This document shows, one piece after another, positions 1 to 8,730 of a stretch of DNA of 8,730 nucleotides (its first letter is position 1; each line of letters begins with the position of its first letter). Under the pieces are notes generated by a model. The model was not told the origin of the DNA and ran no database searches. It worked only from the letters and a program-made list of their open reading frames with translations. Origin of the DNA: an uncultured Marmoricola sp. (GTDB taxonomy: Bacteria; Actinomycetota; Actinomycetes; Propionibacteriales; Nocardioidaceae); contig CALMMO010000161.1 in NCBI GenBank assembly GCA_937868455.1, forward strand, positions 1 to 8,730, given 5' to 3'. The translations under genes were made by a program, and so were the position numbers.

Positions 1-1
1 C

Positions 2-916
2 CGACCGTTCTTCATCGACTGGCTCTACGACTTCGTCTACTACTGGCACATCCCAGCCTTCGTAATCATCACGGGCTACCTCTCGCGTTCCTTTGAGTGG
101 ACCCGGTCGCGGGTGTGGAACCTGGTGCGGACCGTCTTGATCCCCTACCTGGTCTTTGAGGGCTTGATGAGCGCCTTCCGCATTTATGTGGGTGGCGAAG
201 ATATCCGCAGGATTTGGATCAACCCGCACTGGCCGATGTGGTACCTCTCGGCGATGTTTTTCTGGCGGATGCTGACCCCGGCGCTCAAACGGATGCGTTG
301 GTCGATCTTCGCTGCGGTCGTCATCTCCATCATCACTGGCGCCCGCGGGGTCGATGTCTTTGACCTATCGCGGGTGCTGGGTCTGATGCCGTTTTTCGTT
401 ATCGGCCTGCGGATGCGCCCTGAGCACTTCGAGGCCTTGCGCACCACCAAAGCCCGCACCATCGGCCTTACGGCGCTGGCAGGGTTATTCGCCTTGGCGG
501 CCGCCAACGACTACTTCTTCTCCACCGAATGGCTCTACTACCGCTCGCGGTACGACATGCTCACCACCTCGGAGCCTCAAGCCATGCTCATCAGAGCCTG
601 CCTGTTGGCCATTGGCGCCATCGGGGCGTTCGCGGTCTTCACCTTGATCCCGGCTCGCCCGACCTTCTTCACCAAGTTGGGTGCCTCGTCGCTGGTGGTC
701 TATCTGTGCCACGGTTTCGTGCTGAAGGCCTTGGAGTTCACCGGGCTGCCGCAGTTTCTCGAGCACCATCCATGGCTAGGGCTCATCCTCATCACACCGC
801 TTGCAATGTGGTTGGCCTACCTGCTTTCTGCTCGGAAGGTAGCCAGACGGTTGAGTTATGTGGTCGATCCGGTCGGAGCGATCAAGATTGCCCGACTTCG
901 GCTACGCACCGATTAG
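2..916 (+). CDS. Membrane acyltransferase, fucose 4-O-acetylase-like (acyltransferase family 3), 5' end missing
   Basis: The reading frame is open from the window edge to TAG at 914-916, giving 304 visible residues. A GTG at 113 is not the true start, because family sequence precedes it: WHIPAFVIITGYLSR (residues 15-29) matches the conserved segment where a His/Pro-containing membrane helix leads into a GY-L motif. Further family signatures are HWPMWYLSAMFFWR (76-89) and SSLVVYLCHG (229-238). Many hydrophobic segments follow (about 44-58, 80-92, 101-112, 123-136, 153-168, 197-216, 228-245, 258-275), as expected for an integral membrane enzyme with about ten helices; the basic tail (277 on) is probably cytoplasmic. 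Members of this family move acyl, usually acetyl, groups onto sugars of surface polysaccharides or glycolipids; the acceptor cannot be told here. The N-terminal part, with the usual catalytic His region, lies outside the window. The gene runs convergently into the PlsC-like gene. Confidence 0.85.
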   Translation, partial: RPFFIDWLYDFVYYWHIPAFVIITGYLSRSFEWTRSRVWNLVRTVLIPYLVFEGLMSAFRIYVGGEDIRRIWINPHWPMWYLSAMFFWRMLTPALKRMRWSIFAAVVISIITGARGVDVFDLSRVLGLMPFFVIGLRMRPEHFEALRTTKARTIGLTALAGLFALAAANDYFFSTEWLYYRSRYDMLTTSEPQAMLIRACLLAIGAIGAFAVFTLIPARPTFFTKLGASSLVVYLCHGFVLKALEFTGLPQFLEHHPWLGLILITPLAMWLAYLLSARKVARRLSYVVDPVGAIKIARLRLRTD

Positions 917-1734
917 AGGGGACCCCACGTGGGGGCGATAGCACTCTTGGGCATGGGCTCAAACTCGCGAGCCTCCTCGCGAGTGGGCGCATGCCCACCC
1001 AAGTGAGCGGGGTACCACGGCGCCCGCTCCCCTTGAAGGGGCCGATGTTCGGGCAGTGTTTGCAAGCCCTCCAGCATCTGGGTGAGGCGCTCGCCCAGGG
1101 CACAGGTGAAGGCCGTCAGGTCCTGTTGAGGGGCCATCGGCTCCCCGACCACCACGTCGATGAGCCGGTTTCGAGTTAGATCTGGCTTGGGTTCAGGGAT
1201 CCCGACGGTGTAGATCCGCTGGGCACCCCACATCGCCACCGGGATCACTGGAATGTCGGTGTCGCGCGACAAAGCAGCCGCTCCCTTCATCATCGACCGC
1301 ACCGTGAAGGAGTAGGAAATGCCCGCCTCGGGGAAGAGCCCCACCACCTCACCCTCACGCAGGCGAGCGCGCGCCTCAAGCAATGCGCCCGCCGGGGCGG
1401 CCCGATTGACTGGGATGTGGCCCATGCCGCTCATCGCCCACCCCGTCGAGGCAGTCCAGGTGTCATAGCGCGCCAGAAACCTCACATAGCGGCCGCGGCT
1501 AGCTGCCACCTTGCCGATGACGAGGAAGTCGACGTACGAAATGTGGTTGGCCGCCACGATCATCGGGCCAGATTTCGGCAGATTCTCCGAGCCGCTGATC
1601 CTGATCTTGGTGCCCAACGCAGCCAGAAGCCCCCGACCCAAAGTGTTGGCGAGTCGGTAGGTCCCCTCGAGCCGGGTCAAGAGAAGGGGGGCCGATCGTC
1701 CAACGCGATGGAGCGCCGACCCGCCCAACGCCAC
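913..1734 (-). CDS. PlsC-like 1-acyl-glycerol-3-phosphate / lysophospholipid acyltransferase
   Basis: From the GTG at 1734 the product has 273 residues, typical for bacterial PlsC-like enzymes, which transfer a fatty acyl chain to a lysophospholipid (classically lysophosphatidate to phosphatidate) at the inner membrane face. The acyltransferase blocks appear in order: NHISYVD (63-69, the catalytic NHx4D), GHIPVNR (105-111), FPEAGIS (134-140, in place of the classical FPEGTRS) and VIPVAMWG (163-170). The C-terminal segment PAHLGGHAPTREEA is of a kind common in actinobacterial members. The GTG start overlaps the upstream flavoprotein gene by 58 bp and has no clear Shine-Dalgarno sequence. A TTG at 1680-1678 would instead give a 4-bp TTGA overlap with that gene's TGA and still keep all blocks, so the start is uncertain. 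The gene ends with TAA at 915-913, overlapping the convergent gene. The acyl acceptor is not predictable from sequence. Confidence 0.88.
   Translation of the reverse strand: MALGGSALHRVGRSAPLLLTRLEGTYRLANTLGRGLLAALGTKIRISGSENLPKSGPMIVAANHISYVDFLVIGKVAASRGRYVRFLARYDTWTASTGWAMSGMGHIPVNRAAPAGALLEARARLREGEVVGLFPEAGISYSFTVRSMMKGAAALSRDTDIPVIPVAMWGAQRIYTVGIPEPKPDLTRNRLIDVVVGEPMAPQQDLTAFTCALGERLTQMLEGLQTLPEHRPLQGERAPWYPAHLGGHAPTREEAREFEPMPKSAIAPTWGPL
923..934. repeat. 12-bp perfect palindrome CCCCACGTGGGG
   Basis: This self-complementary sequence lies 6 bp after the plus-strand acyltransferase stop and inside the last codons of the PlsC-like gene (encoding PTWG). As RNA it forms only a 4-bp GC stem with an ACGT loop. 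It may add to transcript end formation in this convergent region or may be chance in GC-rich coding DNA. Confidence 0.4.
949..996. repeat. Nested inverted repeat in the 3' end of the PlsC-like gene
   Basis: An inner perfect 9-bp stem ACTCGCGAG / CTCGCGAGT (963-971 with 976-984, 4-nt loop) is flanked by a 7-bp stem GGGCATG / CATGCCC (949-955 with 990-996) across a small internal loop. It lies 33-80 bp past the plus-strand gene's stop and could act as a U-less transcription end or 3' stabilising structure for that transcript. It also codes for the TREEAREFEPMP region of the PlsC-like protein; part of the symmetry comes from the self-complementary CTCGCGAG occurring twice. Confidence 0.45.
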
Positions 1735-2948
1735 ACGCGTGCGGCATTGTCACGGTCTTCATCGCTGACCAGGTTGCCCATCCATCGCAGCGCGAGCGTC
1801 ATCAACCACCGCGACCGCATGCCAACCGGACCCAAGCTAGGCAACAAGCCAGGGACCGTCACCAGACCCGCCATGCGACGGGCAATTGAGAACGACTCGC
1901 CATAGTTCGACTGGAGGTACGTCGGCCAGGCAGAGGCCAAGTCCTCATCGAGTAAACCCACGACTGCGCGACCAGTTTCGAGGCCGTAATCGATGCCCTC
2001 ACCGTTGAGTGGGTTGACGCATCCAGCCGCATCCCCGATGAGCGCCCAGTTTGAGCCAGCGACATTGGAGACCGCGCCACCCATCGGCAACATCGCGCTG
2101 GTCGGCATCCGCAGCGGTCCTGAGAGCCCGAAGTCTTCACGTCGTTCGTCGGCGTAGTGCTGCATCAACGGGCGAAGAGCCACATCGGCAGGCCGCTTCG
2201 AGGTCGCTAGCGTGCCCACGCCCACGTTCACCTCACCGGTGCCAAGCGGGAAGATCCAGCCATATCCACTGAGGATTTCGCCCTCTGCGCCCCGGAGTTC
2301 AAGATGGCTGCTAATCCATGGGTCGTTGGACATCTCAGAGGTGACATAGGAGCGCGCGGCCACGCCGTACGCCGTGTCACGGTGCCACTCGCGGCCCAGT
2401 GCTTTGCCCAAACCTGAGCGCACACCATCGGCCACCACCAGTCGGTTGCAGGCGATCTCGAAGGTCTCTTTGCCTGACTTGAAGGTCACCGAGGTGACGC
2501 GCCCTGCATCCACGCTTGCGGAGATGGCTTTGGCACCCTCCACTCCGACTGCTCCAGCAGCAAGCGCGGTATCGCGCAGGTGATTGTCTAGTTCCATCCT
2601 GGCCACGGCAGAGCCGTAAGCGGGCAGGTTGCCCCCGGGCCATGGCAGCAGCAACGTTTGTCCGAATCCGTGGGCACGCAAACCGTGATTGACGGTGTGG
2701 GAGCGCACCCAGTCACCGAGCCCAAGGTGGTTGAGTTCATGGATTGCTCGAGGCGTCAGCCCGTCACCGCAGGTCTTGTCGCGAGGAAACACCGCCTGAT
2801 CGGCGAGTACGACGTCGCGCCCAGCACGCGCCGCCCACGTGGCAGCAGATGATCCAGCCGGGCCAGCGCCGACCACAAGCACATCGGTCTTGGTTGGCCT
2901 CGTCGCATTCACCGGAGCATTCTCACGCACGAGCGGTGGGGAACGCAC
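1677..2948 (-). CDS. Geranylgeranyl reductase family FAD-dependent oxidoreductase
   Basis: This is a 423-residue flavoprotein of the geranylgeranyl reductase / p-hydroxybenzoate hydroxylase-like fold. Visible motifs: dinucleotide-binding VGAGPAG (26-32) with Asp50 at the end of the second strand, the family mark KTCGDGLTPRAI (58-69), ADGVRSGLG (173-181), YGWIFP (229-234), and the second FAD motif GDAAG (305-309) followed by NPLNGEGI (312-319). Relatives reduce double bonds of prenyl chains; in mycobacteria one (MenJ) saturates an isoprene unit of menaquinone, a plausible role here, but substrate assignment is inference. A hydroxylase-type activity cannot be excluded. The longest start is GTG 2948, 11 bp after the SDR gene; GTG codons at 2930 and 2912 are alternatives that keep the whole FAD fold, and none has a strong ribosome site. 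The 3' end overlaps the PlsC-like gene, so co-expression is likely. Confidence 0.9.
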   Translation of the reverse strand: MRSPPLVRENAPVNATRPTKTDVLVVGAGPAGSSAATWAARAGRDVVLADQAVFPRDKTCGDGLTPRAIHELNHLGLGDWVRSHTVNHGLRAHGFGQTLLLPWPGGNLPAYGSAVARMELDNHLRDTALAAGAVGVEGAKAISASVDAGRVTSVTFKSGKETFEIACNRLVVADGVRSGLGKALGREWHRDTAYGVAARSYVTSEMSNDPWISSHLELRGAEGEILSGYGWIFPLGTGEVNVGVGTLATSKRPADVALRPLMQHYADERREDFGLSGPLRMPTSAMLPMGGAVSNVAGSNWALIGDAAGCVNPLNGEGIDYGLETGRAVVGLLDEDLASAWPTYLQSNYGESFSIARRMAGLVTVPGLLPSLGPVGMRSRWLMTLALRWMGNLVSDEDRDNAARVWRWAGRRSIALDDRPPFS

Positions 2949-2959
2949 ATCGAGGTGGG

Positions 2960-3706
2960 TCAGCCACGCTCTTCTGCAATCGAGTTCCCGCCGTCGACCA
3001 CGATCACTTGACCGGTTAGGTAGGAAGCCTGCTCGCTGGCCAAGAACGCAACCACAGCAGCCACCTCATCTGCGGTGCCTGATCGCCCCATCGGCACCTT
3101 GCGGCCATGTCTGGACTCCGATTCGGATTGGGATGAGGTTTCGATCCACCCAGGAGCGACCGCATTCACACAGATCCCATGCTGCGCCTCATCGAGCGCA
3201 AGTGCTTTGGTGAGACCGACCATGCCCGCCTTTGCAGCGGCATAGGCGACTTCACCCTGCATGGCCATCACCGGGCCAGTCAGCGAGGACACCATCACGA
3301 CTCGACCTGCCGGCGACTTTCTCAGCCTGGGGAGCGCAGCACGGGTGAGGAAAAAGGCTGAATCAAGATTGCGCGCCATCGAGGCCCGCCAGACCTCGGG
3401 TGTCGTGGCGTCACTGGCTCCCGAATAGGTTGCCGGATCACTGGAGGAGACCATCCCGGCGTTGTTGACCAGCGCGTCGAGTCGACCAAAGTGACTCACG
3501 GTCTGCTCAACATGACGTTGAGAAACTGCGGGATCAGTCAGGTCACCGGTGAGCCCCAAGGCTCCAGGCAACTGGGCAACGCGATCCATGATCCGCTCAT
3601 TGGTGGCCGACATCGCCACGGACCAGCCGTTCTCAGACAGCACGCGTGCCGTGGCAAAGCCGATGCCTTGTGGGTTGCCGCATCCGCTAATCAGTGCCAC
3701 TCGCAT
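2960..3706 (-). CDS. Classical SDR-family NAD(P)-dependent oxidoreductase
   Basis: The 248-residue product has the length and motif order of a classical short-chain dehydrogenase/reductase (soluble, Rossmann fold). Seen: nucleotide-binding SGCGNPQGIG (7-16, a variant with five residues between SG and GIG instead of three), GDLTD (54-58), NNAG (81-84), Asn113, Ser141, the catalytic Tyr155-x3-Lys159 in YAAAK, NAVAPGWIET (181-190) and C-terminal VVDGG (236-240). The complete Asn-Ser-Tyr-Lys tetrad suggests an active enzyme. There is no acidic or clear basic residue deciding NAD versus NADP in the segment after strand 2. The substrate is unknown; a FabG-like ketoacyl reductase is only one possibility. 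ATG at 3706 is the obvious start but lacks a Shine-Dalgarno sequence. The gene lies 83 bp downstream of rpoC, beyond a terminator-like hairpin, and is the first of three closely packed genes with the flavoprotein and acyltransferase. Confidence 0.9.
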   Translation of the reverse strand: MRVALISGCGNPQGIGFATARVLSENGWSVAMSATNERIMDRVAQLPGALGLTGDLTDPAVSQRHVEQTVSHFGRLDALVNNAGMVSSSDPATYSGASDATTPEVWRASMARNLDSAFFLTRAALPRLRKSPAGRVVMVSSLTGPVMAMQGEVAYAAAKAGMVGLTKALALDEAQHGICVNAVAPGWIETSSQSESESRHGRKVPMGRSGTADEVAAVVAFLASEQASYLTGQVIVVDGGNSIAEERG

Positions 3707-3734
3707 GGGCGGATTGTGACAGGGAAACCAACCG

Positions 3735-3772
3735 AAAAACGACTGCGGCCCCCGACCAAAGGGTCGAGGGCC
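3735..3772 (-). terminator. Intrinsic terminator downstream of rpoC
   Basis: On the minus strand, 18 nt after the rpoC stop, an 11-bp stem GGCCCTCGACC / GGTCGGGGGCC (3772-3762 with 3757-3747, one G-U pair) closes a 4-nt loop. Seven nucleotides later comes a run of five T (3739-3735). The gap between stem and T run is longer than in a textbook terminator, so efficiency may be partial. The position between rpoC and the SDR gene fits the end of the rpoBC transcript. Confidence 0.65.
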
Positions 3773-3789
3773 ACAGCCAAAGACGTGAC

Positions 3790-7674
<3,885 letters not shown>

Positions 7675-7681
7675 TTGGCTG

Positions 7682-7689
7682 TTTCCCTC
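7682..7689 (-). promoter_or_regulatory. Ribosome binding site of rpoC
   Basis: The minus strand reads GAGGGAAA, a good partial match to the anti-Shine-Dalgarno sequence, ending 7 nt before the GTG start at 7674 (10 nt from the end of GAGGG). It supports this start over later in-frame codons and gives rpoC its own translation initiation, independent of rpoB. Confidence 0.65.
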
Positions 7690-7726
7690 GATCTCGATTT
7701 TCGATGATGTCTAAGTAATAGGGGGA

Positions 7727-7770
7727 CTGATTCACCGGGCCTGCCTGAGCAGGCCCGGTCAACGAATCAG
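7727..7770 (-). promoter_or_regulatory. Bulged inverted repeat (RNA hairpin) spanning the rpoB stop and the rpoB-rpoC gap
   Basis: On the minus strand a perfect 11-bp stem ACCGGGCCTGC / GCAGGCCCGGT (7759-7749 with 7744-7734) closes a TCAG loop. Outside it a further 7-bp stem CTGATTC / GAATCAG (7770-7764 with 7733-7727) forms after a 4-nt bulge GTTG (7763-7760). The rpoB TGA stop lies in the outer stem. No T run follows (the next bases are TCCCCCTATT), so it is not a standard intrinsic terminator. An RNA processing site, pause, attenuator or 3' stability element are possible roles; the structure is read directly, the role is inferred. Confidence 0.6.
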
Positions 7771-8730
7771 ACTTCTTCGACGCTTGAAGGCTCGCGGCGA
7801 GACAGGTCAATGCCGAGTTCTTCGGCCGCACGGAAGACATCTTCCTCAGCGTCCTTCAACTCGATGGAACTGCCGTCTTGGCTCAACACTTCGACGTTGA
7901 GGCACAGCGACTGCATTTCCTTGACCAGAACCTTGAACGACTCCGGGATGCCCGAGTCAGGGATGTTCTCGCCCTTAACGATGGCTTCGTACACCTTGAC
8001 ACGACCAGGCACGTCATCGGACTTGATGGTCAAGAGCTCTTGAAGGGCGTAGGCGGCGCCATAGGCCTCCATTGCCCACACTTCCATCTCACCGAATCGC
8101 TGGCCACCGAACTGCGCCTTACCACCAAGCGGCTGCTGGGTGATCATCGAGTACGGACCGGTCGAGCGGGCGTGGATCTTGTCATCCACCAAGTGGTGGA
8201 GCTTCAAGATGTACATGTAGCCAACCGAAACCGGCTCGGGGAAGGGCTCACCGGAGCGACCATCGAACAGGTTCGCCTTGCCGTTTTCGCCAACCAGACG
8301 CTGGCCGTCACGGTTCGGCAAAGCCGCACCGAGCAGACCGACGATCTCGTCCTCGCGGGCACCGTCAAACACGGGCGTCGCGACCTTGGAGTCAGCCGGC
8401 GCTTCGGCCAGGCCAATCTCGCTGAGTCGCTGCTCCCATGCCTTGTCAGAGGCACCCTCGATCTTCCAGCCGTTCTTGGCTAGCCAGCCAAGGTGGATCT
8501 CCAGGATCTGGCCGATGTTCATACGACGCGGCACACCCAGGGGGTTCAAGATCACGTCGACCGGGCTGCCATCCTCCATGAACGGCATGTCTTCGATCGG
8601 CAGGATCTTGGCGATAACACCCTTGTTGCCGTGACGACCAGCGAGCTTGTCACCCACCGAGATCTTGCGCTTCTGCGCGACGTACACCCGAACGAGTTCG
8701 TTAACGCCCGGGGGCAGTTCGTCGCCCTCT
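7767..8730 (-). CDS. rpoB: DNA-directed RNA polymerase subunit beta, C-terminal part
   Basis: The frame is open to the right edge and ends at TGA 7769-7767; 320 C-terminal residues are visible, so the true start and the rifampicin-binding region lie outside the window. Conserved landmarks: [13 protein letters not shown] (27-39 of the visible part, near the active centre), [17 protein letters not shown] (61-77, with the Arg also found in mycobacteria), a short variable segment at about 85-130, [17 protein letters not shown] (173-189), [18 protein letters not shown] (202-219, beta-beta' interface), and the extreme C-terminus [13 protein letters not shown]. Beta forms one pincer of RNA polymerase together with beta'. 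A GTG inside the frame at 8687 is only an internal Val codon. It is the gene upstream of rpoC in the standard rpoBC order, and nothing in it appears damaged. Confidence 0.99.
   Translation of the reverse strand, partial: EGDELPPGVNELVRVYVAQKRKISVGDKLAGRHGNKGVIAKILPIEDMPFMEDGSPVDVILNPLGVPRRMNIGQILEIHLGWLAKNGWKIEGASDKAWEQRLSEIGLAEAPADSKVATPVFDGAREDEIVGLLGAALPNRDGQRLVGENGKANLFDGRSGEPFPEPVSVGYMYILKLHHLVDDKIHARSTGPYSMITQQPLGGKAQFGGQRFGEMEVWAMEAYGAAYALQELLTIKSDDVPGRVKVYEAIVKGENIPDSGIPESFKVLVKEMQSLCLNVEVLSQDGSSIELKDAEEDVFRAAEELGIDLSRREPSSVEEV

Noticed and set aside
113..115. GTG at 113 as the start of the plus-strand acyltransferase
   Set aside because: Conserved family sequence (WHIPAF, ITGYLSR) is in frame before it, so the gene begins outside the window.
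529..1179. 216-codon plus-strand frame spanning the convergent gene junction
   Set aside because: It overlaps two genes with clear family motifs in other frames and has no domain of its own.
7703..7722. AT-rich patch in the rpoB-rpoC spacer (minus strand reads CCTATTACTTAGACAT) as a possible rpoC promoter
   Set aside because: No -10 and -35 pair with acceptable spacing could be found; cotranscription with rpoB is the simpler reading.
8685..8687. GTG at 8687 as a start for a 306-residue protein
   Set aside because: The same frame continues upstream to the window edge with conserved rpoB sequence, so this is an internal Val codon.

Overview
The window is GC-rich DNA from a member of the Actinomycetota. 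The best evidence is the RNA polymerase beta' subunit, which starts with GTG and is close to the mycobacterial/nocardioform type, including the actinobacterial helical insert after about residue 140. The beta subunit tail carries [10 protein letters not shown], also of actinobacterial type. I cannot place it more finely from sequence alone.

Layout: one partial gene on the plus strand lies at the left edge (2-916, membrane acyltransferase of the fucose 4-O-acetylase-like group). Everything else is on the minus strand, so it is transcribed from right to left: the 3' end of rpoB (8730-7767), complete rpoC (7674-3790), a hairpin terminator, then a tight three-gene set: SDR oxidoreductase (3706-2960), geranylgeranyl-reductase-type FAD protein (2948-1677) and PlsC-like acyltransferase (1734-913). 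The last of these ends in a 4-bp overlap with the end of the plus-strand acyltransferase.

How the genes fit together: rpoB and rpoC encode the catalytic core of RNA polymerase and form the usual operon. They are separated by 92 bp that hold a strong, U-tract-free hairpin whose base includes the rpoB stop codon. The three downstream genes are probably one transcript, because gaps are 11 bp or overlapping. They look like a small lipid/isoprenoid module: an NAD(P)-dependent dehydrogenase, a flavoprotein likely to saturate prenyl chains (for example of menaquinone), and an enzyme that acylates lysophospholipid. Their joint role is inference.

No RNA gene, mobile element, CRISPR array, phage gene or defence system was seen, and no stretch above 300 bp lacks a gene. 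I found no convincing novel system. The points worth a second look are the rpoB-rpoC hairpin, the overlapping architecture of the lipid genes, and the palindrome-rich convergent gene end.
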